From Cotesia glomerata (lineage: Eukaryota > Arthropoda > Insecta > Hymenoptera > Braconidae), in assembly GCF_020080835.1 (NCBI RefSeq), contig NC_058167.1, positions 6,988,459 through 7,052,458 on the forward strand: a DNA stretch of 64,000 nt, read 5' to 3'. The notes beneath the pieces were generated by a model. It did no database searches and was not told where the DNA came from. It saw only the letters and a program-made list of their open reading frames with translations. The position numbers and the translations under genes were made by a program. Shown here one piece after another: positions 1 to 10,351 of the stretch (its first letter is position 1; each line of letters starts with the position of its first letter).

Positions 1-1
1 A

Positions 2-1238
2 TCTCAATTGCTTAAATTGATTGAGAAGAAAATCGGTGGTAACGTCGATAAGCCACCTTCATCTTTTAATTCAGCTATTTTAGATGGTTTCTTCATGTTA
101 CACTTAATGAAAGAAGTACCTGTAACCTTCGATGCTTTATCTAAAAAATTTCTGAGTATGATACTACGATTTAAATCCAATCGTGTCGATATTGTCTTCG
201 ATCAATATTTTACACCGTCAATCAAAGATTTTGAGCGTTCACGTCGGGATGAAATAATCAGCCAAGTTACAATCGGGCCCAATCAAATTCGTCCACATAA
301 TTTTATAGCTGAACTTAAAAATATATATTTTAAAGAAGCCCTTGTTAATTTTTTTATTGACCATTGGGCTGGTGATGAAATGGCTCCTATCATTAGAGAT
401 AAAATAATTTATGTGAACTTCAACAAGTGCTATTCATACCGGGTTGAAAGTAATAAAGTTATTAAAACTGTTGAAGATTCACTGTCTTGCGAAGAACACG
501 AAGAAGCCGATTCTCGAATAATATATCACATTTGCCAAATAAATGTCGATGGTGAAGTTGTGATACGCTGCTCAGACACAGATATTTTAATAATACTTCT
601 TGGTAACATGGATCATTTGAATGCATCACTAAAAATCTGGATAAATTTGGGCGTGGGGAATCATGAGCGATTTATAAGCGTCAATCAAGTGCACGAAATT
701 CTAGGGAATTCTTTATCGAAAGCTCTACCGTGCTTTCATGCACTCACGGGATGCGACTACACACCAGCTTTTTTCCGGAAAGGTAAACTTCGACCTTTTA
801 AACTGTTAGAGCAATCAGAAGAGTATCAATTAGCCTGTCAAAATATTATAACAGATGATGAAGAATTGCTGGATGAGACATTTAAGATCTTAGAAAAGTT
901 TATTTGTCACATTTACGGAGCTCGTGATTCTTGGAACGTCAATGAAGTTCGGTTTCATCTGTTTTCAAACACTTATTGGTCTAAAAAATCAGATGATAAT
1001 TTTGAAAAAAAATTTCGTAATTTTGATCCATCAAGCCTACCACCATGCAAAGCTGAATTGTATCAGCATTTACTACGAATTCGTTACGTAACAAAGTTTT
1101 GGAGAAATGCTCATTTACAACACCCAACATCTCTATCACCTCAAGCTTCTGGCTGGACCATAAATGACGATAAATATGATTTTATCTGGTTTGTTGGAGA
1201 GCAGTTACCATCATTAGTTGCCGACATTATCATTAAAG
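2..1238 (+). CDS. Nuclease-like multicopy protein, exon 1 (5' incomplete)
   Basis: This is an open frame of about 412 codons that is already open at the window edge, so the true start lies upstream; the first in-frame start-like codon is only a TTG. In the middle it shows EEADSRI, then VVIRCSDTDILIILLG, then LPCFHALTGCDYTPAFFRKGK. These acidic and glycine-rich motifs are spaced as in PIN/FEN1-like nuclease folds. I recognise the overall pattern as a family present in many copies in invertebrate genomes, with no firm known function, possibly transposon-derived. The exon ends ATTAAAG|GTAAAA; reading through would stop four codons later, so the splice to 1310 is preferred. It lies upstream of the visible KCNQ exons on the same strand and may sit in a KCNQ intron. 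The fold assignment is inference. Confidence 0.6.
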
Positions 1239-1309
1239 GTAAAAATTGAAAATAAAATACTAATAAATTTCTTTGCCGAAAGATTATAAAATTTTTCATT
1301 CTTTTACAG

Positions 1310-1440
1310 ATAATAGCTTATTACAAGACGATGATAATCCAAAAGACGACGATGACAATGAAAATGACAGCAGTGATGAAGATGATGATGATGATAATTA
1401 TCAAGATGCTTCCGTTTTTTGTGACACAATTATGGATTAA
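1310..1440 (+). CDS. Nuclease-like protein, terminal exon with acidic tail
   Basis: The exon follows TTCTTTTACAG and its first two bases complete the split GAT codon from position 1238. It encodes 43 residues rich in Asp, Glu, Asn and Ser, including runs such as DDDD and DEDDDDD, then ends at TAA. The 71 bp intron is short, as is common in insects. AATAAA occurs about 60 bases after the stop and can serve as the poly(A) signal. An acidic low-complexity tail suggests a nuclear or nucleic-acid-binding protein, but that is inference. Confidence 0.55.
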
Positions 1441-1907
1441 AAAATATAATTTTTGTTTACTTTCATCCTTGAGATTGATTATTACCTTAATTTTGTACAA
1501 AAATAAATAATTATTTTAATGCTATGTTAATCCACAATTAATTCAATAGTTTTTAATTCTTTCTCTGTAATTTATTCGACAACTATTCCTAGACCAAGCA
1601 AAATGGTACCACATCACTTTTCACTTTTAGATCGGTCTGGCTGAAGGTTTAACAATCGAATTATTGTTTGGCAAATTAATTTTAGGTTTTTAGATACTTA
1701 AATAACATCATATAAAAATTTCAGCCATACTGAAATATTTTGAAAAAAATTTTTTTTTTAATTCAAAATTAGCGTCTGGCACAATTTAAACAACGATAAA
1801 AATATCTGGCAATAATAGATTCATGTTGCGAAAAATTCAATAAAAATAATAAAAAAAAAAAAAAACTTCTTAAAATGATTTGAAAAATCGATATTTTACC
1901 TGTACAG

Positions 1908-1973
1908 GTAGGATGCGCACTGATGAACGCAACCACTACCGCCAGCCAGATAGCCCGTATGACGTCCGGGGGA
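1908..1973 (+). CDS. Candidate 66-bp KCNQ cassette exon
   Basis: A GC-richer patch sits between a pyrimidine-rich acceptor (ATTTTACCTGTACAG) and a GTGAGA donor. It reads a very polar peptide containing DERNHYRQPDSPYDVRG. Both borders are phase 1, so it could be included or skipped without shifting the frame, and its overhang fits the next exon at 2178 or 2196. The same patch read on the minus strand, between TTTCAG at 2006 and GTAAAA at 1899, gives an ATG at 1987 followed by a hydrophobic segment (IRAIWLAVVVAF) resembling a signal peptide. I favour the plus strand because of proximity and phase agreement with the KCNQ exons, but the choice is open. Confidence 0.35.
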
Positions 1974-2177
1974 GTGAGAGAGAGCATATCTAAAAACTGG
2001 CCTACCTGAAATGCTTGTTTTCCCGACGTTGCTAGCTCTCGTACTATTAATTTTAGATTTCAATAAATTATCTGATTGAAGTATTAGCACATTAAAATTC
2101 TTTTTATCTCTGCACGTCGATAAAAATTTAGATTTGCATTGATAAATTGAATAAATATATTACCTGTCGTGATGTAG

Positions 2178-2315
2178 GTCCGTTAATGTTGATAGGATTA
2201 AATCATAATCATGGGATTTTGTGCAACGATGGGAATGAAGCCGGAAAAAACCTAAATCCAAGTTATTCCGAGGACTCAGTAACTGAAACAGCGTTGTCGA
2301 AGAAAAATTCAGATG
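2178..2315 (+). CDS. KCNQ: KCNQ cytoplasmic linker exon
   Basis: This exon precedes the AIRAIRK exon of a KCNQ (Kv7) voltage-gated potassium channel. It encodes a polar linker containing NEAGKNLNPSYSEDSVTETA and ends GATG|GTAAGT in phase 1, joining in frame to 2381. Its 5' border is uncertain: GATGTAG before 2178 and TTGATAG before 2196 are both usable and share the same phase. In Kv7 channels this region is the variable cytoplasmic segment between helix A and helix B. It is poorly conserved, so the assignment rests on splice phase and adjacency rather than on its own sequence. Confidence 0.55.
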
Positions 2316-2380
2316 GTAAGTACCATTATGTTTATCCTAGATATCATAGATTGTGAATTATTACGAAATCGGATCTATAG

Positions 2381-2454
2381 ATGAAGACGATGAGCCACGA
2401 AGGTGTGTCCATTTGACAAAACAGCACAAGACTGCTATTCGAGCCATTCGAAAG
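2381..2454 (+). CDS. KCNQ: KCNQ exon leading into helix B
   Basis: The 74 bp exon lies between GGATCTATAG and AAAG|GTAAGT. It completes a split Asp codon and encodes EDDEPRRC followed by VHLTKQHKTAIRAIRK, ending in phase 0. In Kv7 channels the AIRAIRK-type segment lies directly before the helix-B sequence (V-A-R/K-R-K-F...RPYDVKDVIEQYS). Both helix-B exons downstream (18061 and 22505) begin with a complete codon, so either can be joined. The intron that follows is 15.6 kb to the first of these and contains a large nested repeat block. Confidence 0.8.
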
Positions 2455-2940
2455 GTAAGTTCAGTACGTTAGTACTTTTTTTATATATCATTTAAAATAT
2501 GTTATTTATGCGAAATTTACATTGTTATTGATTCATTTAATTCTATTTGAGGATGACACAAAATTTCGGTTATTTTTTTCTTCTATAAAAATATGTTAAT
2601 TTATGAATTAACTCGATTTTTTTCGGGATTTAAAGGATCGTTCTGGTTTAGATGCTCGAAAATAAGGCTGTGTGACGTTCAGAAGGACGCATACCAGTCC
2701 CTTAGAAAAACTAAAAGTTAGGCGTTTAAGCCCATTCCCTATGTGATGAGGAATTCGTTGTAAAATGATTGAGTATGTGGGAGATGGGGCCCTTAAATAC
2801 TTCAAATAATGAATAAGCGGTTTCGAAAAATGATTTTTTAGAATCCTTCAGAGTGGATTAACCCATATCGAAGTTGTAACTTAAAAAGAACATAACTGAT
2901 ACACGAAAATCACTCAACGAACTAAACTGAACTTGACTTG
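2455..2940 (+). other. KCNQ intron, start of the 15.6 kb intron
   Basis: AT-rich intronic sequence. A slightly GC-richer stretch at about 2630-2800 has no convincing splice-bounded frame. No feature is supported. Confidence 0.5.
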
Positions 2941-3171
2941 ATTCGCGGAAAAAAATAATCACTAACGTTTATCGATTTTTTCGGTGGAGGTTTTCGATAA
3001 AATTGATTGAATATACCAAAAATATCGGTTTTACAAATTTTGAAATCAATTGAAAATAAACCGACCTTTTTATATCAAAGTGAAAAACATATTAAAATGT
3101 CAGCGTCTGAAATGACATATTTTATCCGTTTTTCTGGATTAACGCTAGGTGACTTGATACCTGAATCCCAC

Positions 3172-3292
3172 ACTGAAAAAATATATATGCGCATATATGC
3201 TGACAAAAATACATATACGTCGCACATATAAAATATAAACGCCACATACTTTTTTTTTGCCCCCGTATATGCGGCATATATTTTTTTTCAGT
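3172..3292. mobile_element. Short AT-rich foldback element
   Basis: A 121 bp segment begins CTGAAAAAATATATATGC and ends with the near-complement GCATATATTTTTTTTCAG. It contains several GCATATA/TATATGC steps. Its ATATATGC-rich body resembles that of the larger foldback at 6197-6612, so it may be a deleted relative. Confidence 0.4.
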
Positions 3293-3429
3293 ACGGGAAT
3301 CCCATGAAGTTTGAAAGATTTATTTGAAATTACGTCATATAGTTGACATTGTAAGGGCTCCAAAATTACTGATCATTTATGTACCTGAAGTTCAAAACGT
3401 TGTATACAACAAAAAAATTAAGAAAAAAA

Positions 3430-6196
3430 AAAAAATATTGAAAATTCTAAAAGAATCTTTAGAAATGCTTCTAAAGGACTGCTATACATTTATGAAGTAA
3501 ATAACTCCACCGGAAGCCACCCTCTCACCCCTTATTGCCTAGTCATTATGAAAAATTTGGAAAAATTATTTCCGGTCAGATTATAATTATGAAACTCATT
3601 AATTACTTTTATTTGAAGTAAGAAAAACCACCAAAAAAATTTAAAGTGTATAACTTTACCGAAAGCATCCCCACTCACCCCCCATTGGTTCCCCCTTAGA
3701 AAAATTAAAAAAAAAATATTTCCGTTATGATTATATTTCTGAAACTCATTATATACTTTCAATTGAGGTCAGAAAAATCACCAAATAAAATTGAAGTATA
3801 TAACTTCACCGGAAGCAATTCTTATCATCCCTTAATGGCTACCTGTTCTTAAAAATTTTGAGAAAAAAATTATTTCCGGTGGGATTATATCTCTGAAACC
3901 CATAATATACTTTCATTAGACGTCAAAAGAGCTGGAAAAAAAATTGAAGTGTATAACTTCACCGGAAGCAATTCTTTTCATCCCTTAATGGCTACCCGTT
4001 CTTAAAAAATTTTGACAAAAAAATTATTTCCGGTTTGATTATATCTCTGAAACTTATATCATACTTTCATTAGACGTCAAAAGAGCTGGAAAAAAAAATT
4101 GAAGTGTATAACTTCACCGGAAGCAATTCTTTTCATCCTTTAATGGCTACCTGTTCTTAAAAATTTTGAGAAAAAAATTGAAAAAATTATTTCCAGTATG
4201 ATTATATCTCTGAAACTTATAATATGCTTTCATTAGACGTCAAAGGAGCTGGAAAAAAAAATTGAAGTGTATAATTTCACCGGAAGCAATTCTTTTCATC
4301 CCTTAATGGCTACCTGTTCTTAAAAATTTTGAGAAATAAATTATTTCCGATATGATTATATCTCTGAAACTTATTATATTATTTCATTAGACGTCAGTGG
4401 ACCTGCAAAAAAAAATTGAAGTGTATAACTTCACCGGAAGCAATTCTTTTCATCCCTTAATGGCTACCCGATCTTAAAAATTTTAAGAAAAAAATTATAA
4501 GAAATTATTTCCGGTTGGATTATATCTCTGAAACTCATTATATACTTTTATTTAACGTCAAAGGCCCTGCAAAAAAATTGAAGTGTATAACTTCACCGGA
4601 GGCAATTCTTTTCATCCCTTAATGGCTACCCGTTCTTAAAAATTTTGAGAAAAAAATTATTTCCGGTATGATTATATCTTTGAAACTTACTATATTATTT
4701 TATTAGACGTCAATGGAGCTGGAAAAAAAAATTGAAGTGCATAACTTCACCGGAAGCAATTCTTTTCATCCCTTAATGGCTACCTGTTCTTAAAAATTTT
4801 GAGAAAAAAATTGAAAAAAATTATTTCCGTTATGATTATATTTCTGAAACTTATAATATACTTTCATTAGACGTCAAAGGAGCTAGAAAAAAAAATTGAA
4901 GTGTATAATTTCACCGGAAGCAATTCTTTTCATCCCTTAATGGCTACCTGTTCTTAAAAATTTTGAGAAATAAATTATTTCCGATATGATTATATCTCTG
5001 AAACTTATTATATTATTTCATTAGACGTCAATGGAGCTGGAAAAAAAAATTGAAGTGTATAACTTAACCGGAAGCAATTCTTTTCATCCCTTAATGGCTA
5101 CCCGTTCTTAAAAATTTTAAGAAAAAAATGGCAAAAATTATTTCCGGTATGATTATATTTCTGAAACTCATTTATAAATTTTTATTAGATGTCAAAGGAC
5201 CTGCAAAAAAAATTAGAGTGTATAACTTCACCGGAAGCAATTCTTTTCATCCCTTAATGGCTACCTGTTCATAAAAATTTTGAGAAAAATTATTTCCGGT
5301 GTGATTATATTTCTGAAACTTATAATATACTTTCATTAGACGTCAAAGGAGCTAGAAAAAAAAATTGAAGTGTATAATTTCACCGGAAGCAATTCTTTTC
5401 ATCCCTTAATGGCTACCTGTTCTTAAAAATTTTGAGAAATAAATTATTTCCGATATGATTATATCTCTGAAACTTATTATATTATTTCATTAGACGTCAA
5501 TGGAGCTGGAAAAAAAAATTGAAGTGTATAACTTAACCGGAAGCAATTCTTTTCATCCCTTAATGGCTACCTGTTCTTAAAAATTTTGAGACAAAAATTG
5601 AAAAAAATTATTTCCCGTATGATTATATCTCTGAAACTTATAATATACTTTCATTAGACATCAAAGGAGCTGGAAAAAAAATTGAAGTGTATAACTTAAC
5701 CGGAAGCAATTCTTTTCATCCCTTAATGGCTACCCGTTCTTAAAAATTTTAAGAAATAAATGGCAAAAATTATTTTCGGTATGATTATATTTCTGAAACT
5801 CATTTATAAATTTTTATTAGATGACAATGGACCTGCAAAAAAAAATTGAAGTGTATAACTTCACCGGAGGCAATTCTTTTCATTCCTTAATGTCTACCCG
5901 TTCTTAAAGATTTTAAGAAATAAATTGAAAAAAATTATTGCCGGTGTGATTATATCTCTGAAACTTATAATATACTTTCATTAGACGTCAAAGGACCTGC
6001 AAAAAAATTGAAATGTATAAGTTCACCGGAGGCAATTCTTTTCATCCCTTAATGGCTACCTTTTCTTAAAAATTTTAAGAAAAAAATTATTTCCGGTATG
6101 ATTATATCTCTAAAACTTATTATATTATCTCATTAGACGTCAATGGAGCTGGAAAAAAAAATTGAAGTGCATAACTTAACCGGAAGCAATTCTTTT
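3430..6196 (+). repeat. Satellite array, ~157 bp unit, about 18 copies
   Basis: A unit of about 150-165 bp is repeated head to tail. Each unit carries ATAACTTCACCGGAAGCAAT, CATCCCTTAATGGCTACC, a stretch of A-rich spacer, TTATTTCCGGT and TGATTATATCTCTGAAAC. The first two or three copies (about 3490-3780) are divergent, while those from about 3790 on are much more alike. Each unit pairs CACCGGAA with TTTCCGGT, an internal inverted repeat. Blocks at about 4880-5070 and 5350-5540 are almost identical and three units apart, showing a higher-order pattern. The last copy is split by the element at 6197-6612 and resumes at 6613-6717. Confidence 0.9.
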
Positions 6197-6612
6197 CCCG
6201 CATGGAGAAATATATATGTCAAAAATATATGTCGCCTATATAATATATATGCCGCATATATTTACGCAAAAAAAAAATATGTTAACATATATTTTTCACA
6301 TAGATGCTGACATATATGCAGAGATACATGCTTACATATATGTAGACATATATGTCATACACTGAATAAAAAAATTCTAAGTTTGAGAATTTTTTTACTC
6401 AAATCAAGAAAGTTAAATTCTTCAAAATTATTTTCTTGATTCAAGTTAAATTATTTTCTGTGTATCTCTAGACATATATATTGCATTTATATGCACGCAT
6501 ATATGTGAACATATATCTACGCATATATGTGAACATATATTTAGCGCAAAAAACATATATGTGAAAATATATATTTGCATATATTTTTTGCATATATATT
6601 TTTCCATGCGGG
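6197..6612. mobile_element. 416 bp foldback MITE inserted in the satellite
   Basis: It begins CCCGCATGGAGAAATATATATG and ends with the complementary ATATATTTTTCCATGCGGG. The satellite unit reads continuously across it (TTCTTTT before, TTCATCCC after), giving a likely TT target duplication. The interior is rich in ATATATG/CATATAT steps and holds a second nested stretch at about 6362-6465 built on AATCAAGAAAGTTAAATTCTT, a motif seen in other small elements here (54950-55130, 55637-55830). No coding capacity. Confidence 0.75.
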
Positions 6613-6717
6613 TTCATCCCTTAATGGCTACCTGTTCTTAAAAATTTTGAGAAAAAAATTGAAAAAAATTATTTCCGTTATGATTATATTTCTGAAACTT
6701 ATAATATACTTTTATTA
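6613..6717 (+). repeat. Satellite remainder after the foldback insertion
   Basis: Continues the interrupted 157 bp unit from TTCATCCCTTAATGGC to ACTTTTATTAG, where the 3' end of the CR1-type LINE begins. Confidence 0.8.
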
Positions 6718-6949
6718 GTTAGTTATTTAGTTAGTTATTCATTTTGATGCCAAGGCTATAATGGCCGAATGGCAAATACAAAATTACATATTTAATAATA
6801 TACAGTACAATAAAAATATACATTATTAGTTTAATTACTTATTTTAGTACTTAAGTATTATTATTATTTCAGTATTGATTTATTAAGTTTTAATTCTTTA
6901 TTTGTAATTTTATATTATGATTTAACTGAGATGATAACTTAAGACAACG

Positions 6950-7331
6950 CCAGTCCCATGGCTAAGCGGTATAATGCTTGTCATGCTTGCTTGGGACTGG
7001 TGAGGCGTGGGTTCGAATCCCGGTGTGAGCTGAAATTTAATTTTCAGTGAACATCGGTGCTCGTAACTTACGCCGGGCTGTACAGGTTTGGGTTTTTCGA
7101 TGGTTTCCCCAAGCCCTGTGCTACCGGTGGGGCACAGGCAAATGCGTGCAGTTTCCCCAAAGTCGGCCCATCACCGCATTACTCTCCAGGCTGAAAAAGT
7201 ATGTAATACCGCCAAACTTATTCTGCCAAACTTAATGTACCGATCAGCCTGGAGTCCCCTTCCGGTCTCGGCCGGACCCCCATCGAGACAGAAGTCTGAA
7301 AAGCGGGGTTAAAATAAAAAAAAAAAAAAAA
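6950..7331 (+). mobile_element. tRNA-derived SINE with 16 bp target duplication
   Basis: The head has an A-box-like TGGCTAAGCGG and a B-box GGTTCGAATCC at tRNA spacing, with a long-variable-arm layout. A GC-rich body follows (TTTCCCCAAGCCCTG, TCTCGGCCGGACCCCCATC) and then an A-rich tail. It is flanked by ATAACTTAAGACAACG (6934-6949) and ATAACTTAAAACAACG (7332-7347), a 15/16 match, the expected product of LINE-mediated insertion. It therefore inserted after the LINE whose 3' UTR it interrupts. Not a functional tRNA gene. Confidence 0.85.
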
Positions 7332-7510
7332 ATAACTTAAAACAACGTCTGAGCTTACTCACAAAATTAAAATTACAATACCCTAATTTGTTGTTAACAA
7401 TTTATATTTTTTAATTATTTCATACAATTTTCTAATAATCTTAAATCTTAAATGATGAATAACTATCATTATATTTTATAATGATTTACTTAATATTAGT
7501 GTACAATAAT

Positions 7511-10315
7511 TTAGATATCTAATTTAAACAAGTAGTCAAATAACCTATTCTTAAATGCTTCAAGACTAGTTGCATTTATTATTTCATTTGGCAGTTCTTC
7601 CCAGAGACGAATTGCAGTAACAACAAAAGAAGTCTCATAATAAGTTGTACAAAAATTTGGCATTTTAAAATTAATGTTGTTTTTCTTTATTGCTAATCTT
7701 TCTGATCTTCTTATATCCGTATCTTCAATGAACAATTCACGCAGATACCTGGGTTTACCAACAAGTAATAATTTATAAAAATAACAGCCTAAGAAATAGA
7801 TACGACGACTCTTGATGCTAAGCCAACCTAGTTCACGCCTATAAGGTGTTATGTGTTCGTCACGTTTTAAATTATAAATAAATCGGATAGATGAATTTAG
7901 GGAGCGTTGTAATTTTTTGTCATTTTCAAAATTTGAGTTTGTTAACACTATAGAACAATAATCGACAAGAGGTAAGATGGTAGCTGACACTAATAATCTT
8001 TTGATATCGGTCGTGTAAATGCTCTTTCTTAATTTAAGACTATATAATGCTGAATTTATTTTACTGATTGTTTTTGACGTATGAAGATTCCAAGACAGTG
8101 TATTTGTAATGTGAAGTCCCAGACACTTGGCCGACTCTGTAAAGGGAATCGCTATACCATTAACAACAATAGGTGGTAAAAAGTTAAGTTGAATATTTTT
8201 TAATTTCCCACTCGAGCCTAAGAGCATAGCTTTTGTCTTTGTTACATTGATTTCTAGACCATTGTCTTTAGCCCAATCAGCAACAGCTTGAGCATCAGTA
8301 GTTATTTGTCTGATTGCATCGTACAACTGATAATAATGAAAGTGTAGATAAATGTACTTGTCATCTGCAAATAGTCCGTGTCTTGAATATATGAGCCGTT
8401 TTGCAACTGAATTCATGACCAACAGAAACAGAATGGATCCTAAGACTGAGCCTTGAGGTATACCAGACGTAGTTTCTAAGAATTCAATTGGTAAACCATC
8501 ATCCAAGTTCAAATCCAAGTTCTATCAAAGTGCTCAATATTACTCTCGGGTTTACATAATCAAATGCTTTTGTTAAATCAAAGAGAACTAATAGTGTTAG
8601 TTTGCCAGTATTCATACTACTACTAATATCATTTATAAGTTTTAATAAAGCAGATTGTGTGCCATGATGCTTACGGAAGCCTGATTGAAATTTATCTAAA
8701 TACTCATTATCCTCAAGATAATTTACTAGCTGATTTGCAATAATTCTCTCAAACACTTTACTTAAGTGGGACGTGTTTGCTATTGGGCGAGTATCTGATA
8801 ATGAGCGTGGTGGTGTAATTTTATTTAAAGGGATGATAAATATTCTTTTCCAAGCCGATGGAAAGACACCTGTTTCTAAAGATTGATTAAAAAGAGCGGT
8901 GAGAAATAAAGATATTTGGGGGAAAAAATTTTTAACCATCTAAGGTCTATACCATCGGGACTTTGACCTTTTAATTTTTTTACGGTAATGTGTAGTGCTT
9001 TTGTAACATCAACGATGTCTATTTTTGACCAATTAAACGTGGTTTGTACATTACTGGAGTATAAGACAGGTAATGCATTCAGGAATTCAAGATCACCGGA
9101 TGGATGCTTTCGAACGATATTTGCAAAATATTCATTTAGTTCCACCGGATCAAAATGATTCAAGGGAGTGGATGATGTATTTTTTACAAGACCAAGATGT
9201 TTGAGCTTGCTCCACACATTAGTACCACATGGTAAATTTATGAGAGAATTTTTAAGGTAGTTTTCCCGGGCATGATTTAGCTCACATTTTAACTCTTTTC
9301 TCTTAGCTTTAAAAAGTATTAACAAATTTGTATCACTTAATCTCTTTGCACGCTTATATAATGCGTTTCGTTCCTTACATTTATTTTTTAACTCTTTAGT
9401 TAACCACGGGTTTGGGGATTTAGTGACTTTGCGTATTCTCAAGGGTGCAAATTCGTCTAGTGATGCTAAAACATTATTTGTAAAAATATTAAGTAGTTGA
9501 TTTGGGTCATCATTTTCTAACGAATCCACACCAATGTTTAGAGAGCACATGAATGAGTTAGCTAGATCATTACTATTTTTATCAGAGAAGGAACGAAATT
9601 TTATTTGTTTTTCACAACGCTTCGGTAAATCAAGTAAATATTCACAGAATAAATAATCATGACCATTTATAAATGGCTGAATTGATTTAAAATATGCTCC
9701 CTGTTTACATTTATTATCCATAAGAATTACATCTAACCAAGTGTCATTGTTATTGACATGATGTGTCGCTCCATATGGAACACAATGAAGTGATTGTTCT
9801 TATATATAAGTTTTTAGGTGGTTTGAAACGTAAGAAGAACTAAGCAAATCACAGTTTAAATCCCCTGTAATAATAAAGTTCTTAAACTGGATTGCGTATT
9901 TGTTAAAAATATCAAAAAATTCATGTAAGAGATTTCCTGCTGGTCTTTGATAAATGACAGATAGTAGTAGATGGACACCAGGCGGCGAGATAATATCGAG
10001 TATGAGATATTCAGGTTGATTTAGATGGTCAGAAATGGAAACGTAAAGAACTTTTGCCTTCAAGGAGTTATGAACCAGACAAGCAACCCCCCCACCTTTC
10101 ATGAGTCGTCCAGTGTCTGGGTGACTTAAATTCCGATCTCTTCTAAAAATAATAAAGTCTTTAAGGTTAAATACAGAGTTATCATAAATATCTTTAAGCC
10201 AAGTTTCAGTCAATGTAATAATGTGAGGTTGAATTTCAGCAACTAAACTTAAAAATTCTGCTATGTGACTATTTAGATTATTTATATTTAAACTCAACAA
10301 CTTTAAAGACAGCAA
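7511..10315 (-). pseudogene. CR1-type LINE ORF2 (endonuclease-reverse transcriptase), frameshifted
   Basis: Reading from 10315 leftward: an APE-type endonuclease with SLNINNLNSH, the catalytic-type TETWL, and GDLNCDLL (9800-10315). After a frameshift near 9770-9800 comes the endonuclease/RT linker (8876-9721), then RT palm sequence RPIANTSHLSKVFERII, GFRKHHGTQSALL and LVLFDLTKAFDYVN (8499-8939). After another frame change come SGIPQGSVLGS and the active-site box LFADDKYIYL (7511-8518). The C-terminus has LGWLSIKSRR and ends after LWEELP, as in CR1-superfamily elements. The FADD box is intact, but at least three frame breaks mean the protein cannot be made. The start is 36 bases after the ORF1 stop, the usual arrangement. 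Confidence 0.8.
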
Positions 10316-10351
10316 TTTTTGAATTTGAGGCTCAGTTAAATCAATAAAACG

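Noticed and set aside
3430..6717. CRISPR-like array
   Set aside because: The whole ~157 bp unit is repeated, with no unique spacers; it is satellite DNA in a eukaryotic genome.
6950..7035. Possible functional tRNA gene
   Set aside because: A and B boxes are present but the arms do not pair as a cloverleaf, and the sequence continues into a SINE body with target duplications.
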